Part shown: one piece after another, positions 34,257 to 43,114 of the stretch
Layout of the letters: each line of letters starts with the position of its first letter
How positions within the stretch are numbered: the stretch's first letter is position 1
Source: an uncultured Opitutaceae bacterium
GTDB lineage: Bacteria > Verrucomicrobiota > Verrucomicrobiia > Opitutales > Opitutaceae
Direction of reading: 5' to 3'
Assembly (NCBI GenBank): GCA_937902925.1
Contig: CALFNN010000011.1
Location: 62,001 to 126,000, forward strand
DNA: 64,000 nucleotides
Translations under genes and position numbers: made by a program
The notes under the pieces: model-generated
Databases searched by the model: none
Told to the model about the DNA's origin: nothing
The model's input: only the letters and a program-made list of their open reading frames with translations

Positions 34257-35576
34257 TCATCCCGTCCGCCGGCTGTCGTTTTTCTCCGGAACCTCCGGCA
34301 GTCCGGCCAGCTCTTCGCGGATGACCTTGAGCGTGCGCTCGACGGCCCCGCCGTTCTCGCGCCGCCACTGCCCCGCCGCCGCGGCCAGCGCCTCGCGCCG
34401 GGTCGCGTCGCGCAGCAGTTCCTGCGCGTCCGCCACCAGTGCCGCCGGGTCGGCGACCTCCCGCGCCGCGCCGCGCGCGACGAGATCGCGCGCGATCAGC
34501 CGAAAGTTGCTCATGCCCGGACCGAACAGGATCGGTTTCTCCAGGGCCGCCGCCTCCACCGGCGTCTGGCCCTCGGTGTGCGGCGCCAGGCTTTTGCCGA
34601 CGAAAACGAGATCGGCCAGCTGCGTGAGTTTCCGGAGCTCGCCCGTCGTGTCCCCCACCGCCACGTCGACCTCGCCGGCGGCGCCGCCCTGCGAGCGGAA
34701 ATGAAACCTCAGCCCGCTGCGTCGCAGCAACCGCTCGATCTCGCCGCGCCGTTCCGCATGCCGCGGCACGAGCAGCAACGCGCACCGCACGCCGCGCTCC
34801 CGCGTCAGCCGCAGGGCGTCGAGCAACGCCTCTTCCTCACCCGGCCAGGTCGAGGATCCGAGCAGCACCAGCCCGGCCGGCAGGCCCAGCTCGCCGCGCA
34901 ACCGCGCCCGCTCCGCGTCGCCGAGCGGCGCGATGTGCACGTCGAGCTTGATGTTGCCGGTCGTGAAGATTTTTTCTCCGGGCACGCCGAGTTCGCGAAA
35001 CCGCGCCTCGTCCTGCGCCGAGCAGGGCAGGAGCCGCGTGATGCCGTCGAACATCAGGTGCGTGATCGACGAAAACAGCTTCATCCGCCGGAAGCTGCGA
35101 TCCGACAGCCGGGCATTGATCGCCAGCACCGGCACGCCGCGCTTCGCCGCCTGGTGCAGGTGCTCGGGCCAGCGTTCGCCTTCTGTCAGGATGACGAGGT
35201 CGGGCGCGATCCGCCGCCAGGCCGTCGCGACAAACGGCCACCAGTCGATCGGAAAATACCCGACGCCGCGCGTCAGCGCGAGATAGCGGTCGTTCGCGAG
35301 GCGGAATCCCGTGCTCGTCGTGGTGGTGAGGTAGACCTCGACCTGGTCGCGGTGGAGCGCCTCGAGCAGCGGCCCGATCGCGAGCATCTCGCCGACACTC
35401 ACCGCCTGCAGCCACACCCGGCGCACGCCGGGCGGCTTCCCCGGCAAATGCGGATGCCGGCCGAACCGCTGCCGGAAGCCGCCGCGGTAGCCGCCGCGCC
35501 GCCGCATCCGCCGCAAATAGCCGGGCGCCGTCACGAGCAACGCGGGCGCAAAGAGCAGTCGGTAAAGCCAGAGCAT
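34257..35576 (-). CDS. waaA: 3-deoxy-D-manno-octulosonic acid (Kdo) transferase
   Basis: This 439-aa membrane-anchored GT30 enzyme adds Kdo to lipid A in LPS synthesis. It opens with a hydrophobic anchor (MLWLYRLLFAPALLVTAPGY) followed by RQRFGRHP. Family landmarks are WLQAVSVGEMLAIGPLLEAL, EVYLTTTTSTGFRLA, LTEGERWPEHLHQAAKRGVP and GNIKLD, plus GKSLAPHTEGQTPVEAAALE near the C-terminus. The start is ATG 35576, 7 nt after an AGGGG ribosome-binding site; ATG 35594 is also possible. The frame continues far upstream antiparallel to the M16 gene, but that part is a shadow. The gene indicates an LPS-bearing outer membrane. Confidence 0.93.
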   Translation of the reverse strand: MLWLYRLLFAPALLVTAPGYLRRMRRRGGYRGGFRQRFGRHPHLPGKPPGVRRVWLQAVSVGEMLAIGPLLEALHRDQVEVYLTTTTSTGFRLANDRYLALTRGVGYFPIDWWPFVATAWRRIAPDLVILTEGERWPEHLHQAAKRGVPVLAINARLSDRSFRRMKLFSSITHLMFDGITRLLPCSAQDEARFRELGVPGEKIFTTGNIKLDVHIAPLGDAERARLRGELGLPAGLVLLGSSTWPGEEEALLDALRLTRERGVRCALLLVPRHAERRGEIERLLRRSGLRFHFRSQGGAAGEVDVAVGDTTGELRKLTQLADLVFVGKSLAPHTEGQTPVEAAALEKPILFGPGMSNFRLIARDLVARGAAREVADPAALVADAQELLRDATRREALAAAAGQWRRENGGAVERTLKVIREELAGLPEVPEKNDSRRTG

Positions 35577-35699
35577 CGTTAAACCCCTGTTCATTGCGCC
35601 GACCGCCGCCGCGACGCAACCCATCTGAATTCGCGCCCGCCGGCCTGCCGGGCCTTTTGTGCTTTTGCCCGGGACCCGATTCGGCCAGCCTCCGCGGCC

Positions 35700-38573
35700 A
35701 TGATGAAGTTCCTCCGACCCGCCGTGCTCGCGTTCTGTCTCGTTCTTCCCCTCGCGCTGCCGGGTGTGAGCCGCGCCCAAGGCAAGGTCGCCCTGCCGTT
35801 CCCGCAGGAGTCGAGCGACCTCAAGCCCGACCCGACCGCCCGGTTCGGCACGCTGCCGAACGGCGTCCGCTACGTCATCCGCCCGAACGCCGAGCCCAAG
35901 GGCCGCGCCTCGCTCCGGCTCCTCGTGCTCGCCGGCTCCTTCGATGAGGCCGAAAATCAGCGCGGCCTCGCGCACTTCCTCGAGCACATGGCGTTCAACG
36001 GCAGCGAACACTACAAGCCCGGCACGCTCGTCGAGTTCTTCCAGCGCATGGGCATGAATTTCGGCGGCGACACCAATGCCAATACCAGCTTCGACCGCAC
36101 GCTCTACATGATCGAGCTGCCCAATACCAAGGACGAGACGCTCGCCGAGGGCCTGCGCGTCCTCGGCGACTACGCCGGCGGCCTGCTCCTCCTGCCCGAC
36201 GAAATCAACAAGGAGCGCGGCATCATTCTCAGCGAGAAACGCGATCGCGACTCGGTCGATTACCGCACCAGCGTCGCGCAATACAACTTCGAGTATGGCG
36301 GCACGCTCGTGCCGGCGCGGCTGCCGATCGGCGAGACCGACGTCATCGAGAAGGCGCAACGCGACCGGTTCGTCGATTTCTGGAACACCTGGTATCGCCC
36401 TGAAAAGATCGCCGTCGTAGTCGTCGGCGACATCGATCCCGCAGCCGTGGAGAAAACCATCACGACGACGTTCTCGCCCATTGCGGCCCGCGCGCCCGCG
36501 CGCCCGGAGCTGTCGCGCGGGAGCGTCGCGCTGTTCAACGGTCTCCGCGTGCAGTTCCATCCCGAGACCGAGGCGCCGGCCACCAGCATCTCGATCAGCG
36601 CGGTCACGCCCTACAGCTTCGAGCCCGACACCGCCGCGAACCGGCTGAAATATCTCCCGCGCCAGCTCGCCGTCGCGATGCTGAACCGCCGCTTCTCCGT
36701 GCTCGCCAAAAAGGAGAACGCCCCTTTCACCTCCGCCAGCGGCGACGTGCAGGAGGTCTTCGATTTGTTCCGCGAGGCCGAGATCGACGTCAACTGCAAG
36801 CCCGAGCAATGGCCGGCGGCGCTCGCCGTCGGCGAACAGGAACTGCGGCGTGCGATCGAATACGGTTTCCAGCCCGGCGAACTCGCGGAGGTCTCCGCCA
36901 ACTTCGCCAACGCCCTCGAGCAGGCCGCCAAGTCCGCCGCCACGCGCCACTCCGGTCCGCTCGCGAACGAAATCGCCGAGAGCCTCCTGCACCGCGATGT
37001 CTTTACCACGCCCGCCGACGACCTCGCGCTCTTCAAGCCCGCGCTCGAGAAGATCACGCCTGACGACTGCGTCGCCGCGCTCCGCACCGCCTTCGCCGCG
37101 CCCGGCCGCTACCTGATGGTGGCGGGCAACGCCAAGATCCCCGGCGACGCCATCGCCACCATCACCCACGCCTACGACGAGGCGCACGCGGCGCCCGTCG
37201 AACGCCCGGCGGTCGAGGCCACCACGGCGTGGGGCTACACCGACTTCGGCCCGCCGGGCAAGGTCGAGAAACGCGAGCACGTCGACGATCTCGATATCAC
37301 CCTCGTCACGTTCGCCAACGGCGTCCGCCTCAATATCAAGAAGACCGCCTTCGAGGCCAACCGCATCCGCCTGAGCGCCCGCGTCGGCAGCGGCGGCATG
37401 ACCGAGCCGCCCAATGAGCGCGGCCTCGCGCAACTGGCCGGCGCCACCTTTGTCGCCGGCGGACTCGGCAAGCACAGCGTCGACGACCTCCGCCGGATCC
37501 TCGCCGGGAAAAACGTCGGCGTCTCGTTCGGAATCGCGACCGATGCATTCAACTTCGGCGGTGGCACCACGCGCGACGACCTGCTCCTCGAGTTGCAGTT
37601 GCTGACGGCGCGGCTCACCGATCCCGGTTACCGGCCCGAGGCGTTGCGCCAGGCCCGCAAGGGTCTCGAGGAAGCCTATCTCAGCTTCGAACACACGCTC
37701 GACGGGCCGCTCGCGATGGACGTCGCCAACCTTCTCGCGAGCGGAGATCCGCGTTTCGGCATGCCGCCCAAGGAGGTCATGATGTCGCGCACACTCGACG
37801 AGGTTCGCGCCTGGCTCACGCCGCAGCTCGCCCACGGCCCCATCGAGCTCGCCATCGTCGGCGACCTCGACATCGACGCGACGATCGACGCCGTTGCGAA
37901 GACCCTGGGCGCGCTTCCGCCGCGCGATCCCAAGCCGGAGCTCGCCGACTTGCGCAAGGTGTCGTTCCCCGCGCAGCCGTTCGTGAAGGACTACGCCATC
38001 GCGACCGAGATTCCGCGCGGCCTGGTGCGCGTTTACTGGCCGTCCACGGACGGCATCGATGTCCGCCGGCTGCGCCGCCTGAATCTGCTCGGCAGCATCA
38101 TCAACGACCGGCTGCGCGTGAAGATCCGCGAGGAGCTCGCCGCCGCCTACAGCCCCGGCGCCGGCAGCGTGGCGAGCGACGCCTATCCCGGCTACGGCTA
38201 TTTTCTCACCCACGTCGAGATCGACCCCGAGACCGCCGCCAAGGTCACCCAGTTCGTCCTCGCCATCGGCGAGGACCTCGCGAAGAACGGCGTGACCGAG
38301 GATGAGTTCAACCGCGCCCGCGAACCGTTGCTGACGCAGTTGAAGCAATCGCTCCGCGATAACACCTACTGGCTCGGTCCCGTCCTGTCGCGCGCCCAGG
38401 AAAAGCCGGAGGTGCTCGACTGGTGCCGCACGCGCGATGCCGACACGATGTCGATCACGCCGGCCGAGCTGTCTGCGCTCGCGAAACAGTATCTCACCCC
38501 CGACCGCGCCTCGCACATCACGATCACACCCGTTTCCGTCGCACCGACCGAGTCGGCACCCACGGCAAAGTAG
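35700..38573 (+). CDS. M16-family zinc metallopeptidase (two-domain, exported), copy 1
   Basis: This 957-aa pitrilysin/insulinase-like peptidase has a signal peptide (ending LPGVSRAQG). The active site is the inverted zinc motif HFLEHMAFNG (H92, E95, H96), with a downstream Glu near 172 in NKERGIILSEK. The inactive second half carries GLVRVYWPSTDG and REELAAAYSPGAGS. It is expected in the periplasm, degrading small proteins or peptides. A homologue follows 190 bp downstream. Divergent from waaA. Confidence 0.92.
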   Translation: MMKFLRPAVLAFCLVLPLALPGVSRAQGKVALPFPQESSDLKPDPTARFGTLPNGVRYVIRPNAEPKGRASLRLLVLAGSFDEAENQRGLAHFLEHMAFNGSEHYKPGTLVEFFQRMGMNFGGDTNANTSFDRTLYMIELPNTKDETLAEGLRVLGDYAGGLLLLPDEINKERGIILSEKRDRDSVDYRTSVAQYNFEYGGTLVPARLPIGETDVIEKAQRDRFVDFWNTWYRPEKIAVVVVGDIDPAAVEKTITTTFSPIAARAPARPELSRGSVALFNGLRVQFHPETEAPATSISISAVTPYSFEPDTAANRLKYLPRQLAVAMLNRRFSVLAKKENAPFTSASGDVQEVFDLFREAEIDVNCKPEQWPAALAVGEQELRRAIEYGFQPGELAEVSANFANALEQAAKSAATRHSGPLANEIAESLLHRDVFTTPADDLALFKPALEKITPDDCVAALRTAFAAPGRYLMVAGNAKIPGDAIATITHAYDEAHAAPVERPAVEATTAWGYTDFGPPGKVEKREHVDDLDITLVTFANGVRLNIKKTAFEANRIRLSARVGSGGMTEPPNERGLAQLAGATFVAGGLGKHSVDDLRRILAGKNVGVSFGIATDAFNFGGGTTRDDLLLELQLLTARLTDPGYRPEALRQARKGLEEAYLSFEHTLDGPLAMDVANLLASGDPRFGMPPKEVMMSRTLDEVRAWLTPQLAHGPIELAIVGDLDIDATIDAVAKTLGALPPRDPKPELADLRKVSFPAQPFVKDYAIATEIPRGLVRVYWPSTDGIDVRRLRRLNLLGSIINDRLRVKIREELAAAYSPGAGSVASDAYPGYGYFLTHVEIDPETAAKVTQFVLAIGEDLAKNGVTEDEFNRAREPLLTQLKQSLRDNTYWLGPVLSRAQEKPEVLDWCRTRDADTMSITPAELSALAKQYLTPDRASHITITPVSVAPTESAPTAK

Positions 38574-38622
38574 CCGGCCTGAATGACGACGGGCTCGTCA
38601 CGGGCGGCTCGCGGGATCGAGC

Positions 38623-38641
38623 GGGGCGCCGGCGGGCGCCC
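38623..38641 (+). terminator. Possible terminator-like hairpin between the M16 genes
   Basis: A 7-bp GC stem (GGGCGCC 38624-38630 pairing with GGCGCCC 38635-38641) lies 50 bp after the first M16 stop. The T-run (GTTTTC) is displaced by about 9 nt, so termination is doubtful. Confidence 0.25.
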
Positions 38642-38763
38642 TCCACCCCGTTTTCAAGTTTTTTCCCGCTGGCGGTGGGAAACGCCGCCGCCGCCCAACG
38701 CGCCCGCGGGGTCCCACCGCTTTTTCCACGTGACAGCGTGGCTCGCGCCCGAATCGTGGCTGC

Positions 38764-41601
38764 GTGTCCCGCCCGTTTCAGCTTGCGACCGGACTATTGC
38801 TCCTCGGCCTCGCCACCGCCTCTGCCGCGCCGTGGCCCGCCGTCGACAGCGACCTGCCGCCCGATCCGGCCGTTCACTGGGGCACGCTGCCGAACGGCCT
38901 GCGCTACGCCATCCTGCCCAACGCCGAGCCGAAGGATCGCATCGCGCTCCGCCTTCTCGTCTCGGTCGGGTCGCTGCAGGAGCGCGATGACGAACGCGGG
39001 CTCGCCCACTTCGTCGAACACATGGCGTTTCGCGGCACCCGCGGGCATCCCAACGGCTCCCTGACGCCGGCGTTGCAGCGCCTCGGCCTCGGACTCGGCC
39101 CGGACAGCACGGCGTTCACCCACTACGACTACACGATCTATCATCTCGAGCTGCCCGACGCGCATGAGGCCACGTTGCTCGAGGGCCTCCGCGTCTTTCG
39201 CGAATACGCGTCGGAAATCACGTTCGACGAAGCGCTCATCGAGCGCGAACGGGGTGTCATCCTCAGCGAGAAGGCGACTCGCGATACGCCCGAGGCCCGC
39301 AACGGTCTCGCGAACCTTCGTTTCCTTTTTCCCGATTCCCGCCAGGTGCGCCGCGCCGTCATCGGCACGGAGGACTCGATCCGCCATCTCTCTCGCGAAA
39401 AATTCGTCGAATTCTACGACGCCTGGTATCGGCCCGACCGCATGGCCGTGATCGTCGTCGGCGGGGTCGACCCCGCGGCCGTCGCGCGGCTGATCGCCGC
39501 CGAATTCGGCCCGCTGGCGCCCCGCGGGCCGGCCCGGCCCGATCCCGAAGACGTCATTCCCGCCACCGCCGGGCCGCCGGACGTCGGCATCTTTGCCGAT
39601 CCCGGTCTGCTCGGCGCCGGCCTCGCCTTCGAGCATCCCACCCACCAGCCGCGCGCTCCCGACACGCACGCCCGGCGGGTCCGCGCGCTGCACGAGGCGC
39701 TCGCGTTTGTCATGTTCCAGAACCGGCTCGAAAAAATCTCCCACGAGCCCGACGCCTCGTTCGTCGTGCCCGGTGCCGGCCTCACCGCCTACCTCCCCGA
39801 CTGGCGCCTCGCCTCGCTCACCGTGTCGGGGAAGATCGACGACTGGCAGCAGGTCGCCGCCGACACCGAACGCGAACACCGGCGCGCATTCCAGTCCGGC
39901 TTCACGTCCCGCGAACTCGATGAGGCCCGCGCGTTGTTCACGACCGGTTACGAGGAGTCCGTGCGCACCGCCAGCACCCGCTCGTCCGACGGGCTCGCCG
40001 GCCAGCTCGTCGAGTCGCTCGTGAGCGGCGCGGTCTTCCCCACGCCGGCCACCCAGCAGAGCGACCTCGCCGCCGATCTCGCCGCCACCACCACCGGCGA
40101 CTGTCTCACGGCTTTTCGCGAAGCGTGGACGACCGGGGCGCCGCACGTGTTTGTCTCCGCCAACCCCGCCTTTCGCATCACCCGGCCGGAAATAGCCGCG
40201 GCGCTCAACGGCAGCCGCAAATCCGCCGCCCCGCCCCGCGCCGAATCCGCCGCCCCGCCGGTTTTCGCCTACGGCGACTTCGGGCCGCCCGGCCGGCTGG
40301 TGCGCAACGACCAGCTCGCCGATCTCGACGTGCGGCTGACCGCGTTCGAAAACGGCGTGCGTTGCAACTTCAAGGCCACGACGTTCGAGGCCGATGTGGT
40401 CGACGTCCGCGTGCGCGTCGGCGGCGGGAAGCTGCTGCAGTCAAGGGATCAGCCGGGCATCGACCTGCTCGCGAACGCCGTCTTCGCCGCGGGCGGTCTC
40501 GGCCGGCACACGGCGCCGGAGCTCCGGGCCCTCCTCGCCGGCCGCGCGGTCTCCGTCGGATTCGAGCTGGACGCCGATGCCTGCGTTCTCGAGGGGCGCT
40601 GCGCCCGGCGCGATCTGCCCCTGTGTTTGCAACTCATCACCGCCTACCTAACCGATGCGGCTTACCGGCCCGAGGCGATGCGCGAGGCCAACGCCCGGTT
40701 CGGCTCGATGTATGCCTCGCTCGCCGCCTCGCCCGGCGGCCCGTTCGGGGTGCAGGCGCTGCGCACGATGCTCGGCGGCGACCGGCGGTTCGGCGTGCCG
40801 GCGATCAACGAACTCCAGGAGCGCACCCTGCCCGAGCTCGTCGCCTGGCTCGACCCGCAGTTGAAGCACGGCGCCATCGAGTTGAGCGTCGTCGGTGACA
40901 CTTCCTGGGAGGAGGTGGAACCCGCCGTGGCCCACACGCTGGGCGCCCTGCCCAAACGCGACCCCCGGCCCAAGCTGCGCCCCGCCGACGCCGCGCGGTT
41001 CGTGAAGCCGCCGGCCGCACCTCTGGCCTTCGCCATCGATCCGAAGTTGAACCAGTGCGCGATCGATTGCTCCTGGCCCGTGCCCGGCCTGAAGGACGTG
41101 CACGAGGAGCGGCGGTGCATCGTGCTCGCCCAGGTGCTGACCGAACGCCTCCGGGTCCATTTGCGCGAGGAACTCGGCGCCGCCTATTCACCCGCCGCCT
41201 CGTTTGTCCTGAGCACGGGGTTTTCCACCCTGAACTACTTCACGCTCTACGCCGAGGTCGAGCCCGCCCGCGTCACGCAGGCGTTGCAGATCATCCAGCG
41301 CGAAACCGCCGCCCTCGCGGCCCACGGGCCCGATGCCGACGAATTCACCCGCGCCCGCCAGCCGTATCTGCACGAGATGAACGACACGTTGCGCACCAAC
41401 GCCTATTGGGGCGCCAATGTCCTCGCCGACGCCCAGGAGCATCCGGAGCGGCTGGCCGCCGCCCGCGACCGCGCAGCCGACATCCTCGCCATCACCCGCG
41501 CCGACCTCGCGAAGCTCGCCCGCCGGCACCTCGCGGCGAAAAACATGTTCACGTTTCTGACCGTGCCGCTGGCTCCTCCCGCAACGAAAGCCGCAAATTG
41601 A
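38764..41601 (+). CDS. M16-family zinc metallopeptidase (two-domain, exported), copy 2
   Basis: This 945-aa paralogue of the preceding gene starts at GTG 38764 with a signal peptide (GLLLLGLATASAAPW). Zinc motif HFVEHMAFRG (H82, E85, H86) and IERERGVILSEKA are intact, so it should be active. The second half has HLREELGAAYSPAASF. It resembles copy 1 along its whole length (TLPNGLRYAILPNAEPKDRI against TLPNGVRYVIRPNAEPKGRA), indicating tandem duplication followed by divergence. Its 3' end overlaps the exosortase 3' end by 53 bp. Confidence 0.92.
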   Translation: MSRPFQLATGLLLLGLATASAAPWPAVDSDLPPDPAVHWGTLPNGLRYAILPNAEPKDRIALRLLVSVGSLQERDDERGLAHFVEHMAFRGTRGHPNGSLTPALQRLGLGLGPDSTAFTHYDYTIYHLELPDAHEATLLEGLRVFREYASEITFDEALIERERGVILSEKATRDTPEARNGLANLRFLFPDSRQVRRAVIGTEDSIRHLSREKFVEFYDAWYRPDRMAVIVVGGVDPAAVARLIAAEFGPLAPRGPARPDPEDVIPATAGPPDVGIFADPGLLGAGLAFEHPTHQPRAPDTHARRVRALHEALAFVMFQNRLEKISHEPDASFVVPGAGLTAYLPDWRLASLTVSGKIDDWQQVAADTEREHRRAFQSGFTSRELDEARALFTTGYEESVRTASTRSSDGLAGQLVESLVSGAVFPTPATQQSDLAADLAATTTGDCLTAFREAWTTGAPHVFVSANPAFRITRPEIAAALNGSRKSAAPPRAESAAPPVFAYGDFGPPGRLVRNDQLADLDVRLTAFENGVRCNFKATTFEADVVDVRVRVGGGKLLQSRDQPGIDLLANAVFAAGGLGRHTAPELRALLAGRAVSVGFELDADACVLEGRCARRDLPLCLQLITAYLTDAAYRPEAMREANARFGSMYASLAASPGGPFGVQALRTMLGGDRRFGVPAINELQERTLPELVAWLDPQLKHGAIELSVVGDTSWEEVEPAVAHTLGALPKRDPRPKLRPADAARFVKPPAAPLAFAIDPKLNQCAIDCSWPVPGLKDVHEERRCIVLAQVLTERLRVHLREELGAAYSPAASFVLSTGFSTLNYFTLYAEVEPARVTQALQIIQRETAALAAHGPDADEFTRARQPYLHEMNDTLRTNAYWGANVLADAQEHPERLAAARDRAADILAITRADLAKLARRHLAAKNMFTFLTVPLAPPATKAAN

Positions 41602-42547
41602 ACACCGGCAGCAGGCAGAGCAGGCCCACGACGGTTAACCCCAGCACCGCGTAGCCCGCCGCGTCGTGCACCGTCCCCTCGATCGCCCGCGATCCGTAGC
41701 GGTAGGCCCAGCCCGTCAGGAACAGGCTGCGCAGGAGGTTCGTGAGAAACGCAAAAATCATCGCCGCCCCCACGAGCGCGACTTTCTGCCACAGCCTGTC
41801 CAGGAAAACCGCGGCAAGAAACGAGCCCGCGAACAGGCACCCCGTCAGCGAGCGAATGCCCGAGCACGCGTCCTCCACGCCGACGCTGCCGTTCGGCAGC
41901 ACCAGCACGTTGCCTTGCTGCTCGATCGCGAGCCCGAGCGTGTCGAAGACAAACGCCACCACGGTGACGACCTTCCGGAGCAGGAAGAGGTTCAACTGCG
42001 ATTCCACCGCCGAGACCATCGGCGCCGACACGAGCCACACGACGACCGGGAACACGAACAGCGCCGTCAGCCGCACGCGCGCATCGTCGCCCAGCCCGGC
42101 TTTCGCCGCCGCACCCGGCCCGGGCTCCGGCGCGTTCAGCAGCAGCAGCGGCAGCAGGATTCCGATCGCGCCCAGCGTGATCGCCAGGGTCCCGGGCTGC
42201 GAGGTGCCGGCGCCCGCGCGATAAAACGACCCGAGCAGAAACAACAGCACGCCGCAGGTGAGCGTCCCGCCCAGCGCGAGGCGCAGCAGCCATTTTTGCC
42301 ATCCCGCCGCGCGCGGACTCGCGGGCGCGGCGCACGCCGCCGCCGCGGCCGTGATTTTCGGCCAGCGATCGTAAACCACGAACCCCACGAATACCGGCAC
42401 GAGCCAGCCGAAGCTGTAGTCCTCCTTCACCCGCCACCAGTGCGATTGGTCCCACGCCACAAACGCGAGAAACCCCGCGCTCAAAACCAGCGCGCCAAGA
42501 AACGGCGCCGTGACCGCCCCCGCGGCCTTTTTCCAGAGGGAAAACAT
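41549..42547 (-). CDS. Exosortase/archaeosortase-family transpeptidase
   Basis: This 332-aa protein with about eight transmembrane segments has the exosortase catalytic triad: Cys228 in VEDACSGIRSL, Arg273 in TNLLRSLFL and His294 in GTVHDAAGY. Exosortases process PEP-CTERM sorting signals on exported proteins. None of the exoproteins in this window shows a PEP-CTERM tail, so its substrates lie elsewhere. It is convergent with M16 copy 2 (53-bp overlap). Confidence 0.9.
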   Translation of the reverse strand: MFSLWKKAAGAVTAPFLGALVLSAGFLAFVAWDQSHWWRVKEDYSFGWLVPVFVGFVVYDRWPKITAAAAACAAPASPRAAGWQKWLLRLALGGTLTCGVLLFLLGSFYRAGAGTSQPGTLAITLGAIGILLPLLLLNAPEPGPGAAAKAGLGDDARVRLTALFVFPVVVWLVSAPMVSAVESQLNLFLLRKVVTVVAFVFDTLGLAIEQQGNVLVLPNGSVGVEDACSGIRSLTGCLFAGSFLAAVFLDRLWQKVALVGAAMIFAFLTNLLRSLFLTGWAYRYGSRAIEGTVHDAAGYAVLGLTVVGLLCLLPVFNLRLSLREEPAARSET

Positions 42548-42623
42548 CCGCGGCTAGCGAACAATCCGTTCCGCCAAACGCGAGCCCGTTTGAACCGCCC
42601 GCCTCCGTTCCCCCGATTTTCGT

Positions 42624-42995
42624 CTACCGACCGCCCTGGCGTTTCGCGACCATCCGCTCGTGGATGAATTCCCGGAGCGCTGGCTCCAGCGAGCCGCTGC
42701 ACGCCTCGAAACGCTTCGTCAATTCCGCCCACGGCACCGCGCCATCGCTCACGAGGATCGGCGTCTTGTTCTTGAACGGCGAATCGTCGCCTTCGTCGAC
42801 GGCGTCGTGGACAAAGCTGCCATCGGTCCGCCATGTGAGCGCATGTTCACCGTGACCGAGATCGTAGCAAATTTGAAACCCCGTGAGCGCACCCGCCGCA
42901 TCCTGCCAGACAACGAGGTCGAGTCCGTCGGACTCGAACCAACGCCGTCGGCCGGCGCCACCCTCCTGGCGGACGTTTGGGATTTCCCTCAGCAT
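42624..42995 (-). CDS. Small conserved-looking protein of unknown function
   Basis: This 123-aa cytoplasmic protein begins MLREIPNVRQ and includes RRRWFESDGLDLVVWQDAAG and FQICYDLGHGEHALTWR. It ends with a helical tail (EPALREFIHERMVAKRQGGR). Composition and codon use are normal for the locus, and no membrane segment or known motif is seen. It lies 119 bp downstream of fabF and 76 bp upstream of the exosortase on the same strand. I recognise no function. Confidence 0.7.
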   Translation of the reverse strand: MLREIPNVRQEGGAGRRRWFESDGLDLVVWQDAAGALTGFQICYDLGHGEHALTWRTDGSFVHDAVDEGDDSPFKNKTPILVSDGAVPWAELTKRFEACSGSLEPALREFIHERMVAKRQGGR

Positions 42996-43114
42996 CCGCA
43001 AAAAATGGTCGCGTCGCCGCAGGGCGTCAAACCCGCGGTCGACCCTGCCGGCCTCGCCGGAAACTCCCCGGATTCCGTTCCCGGGGCCGGCCCAGGGCCG
43101 TCCCACGGAGCGCG

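Noticed and set aside
35595-38516. Minus-strand frame extending waaA by about 970 codons
   Set aside because: It lies antiparallel to the M16 gene, has shadow-like composition, and waaA has its own RBS and start at 35576.
42915-42955. tRNA T-arm-like GGTTCGAGTCCGAC on the minus strand
   Set aside because: It encodes WFESDG within the 42624-42995 protein, and no cloverleaf can be drawn around it.
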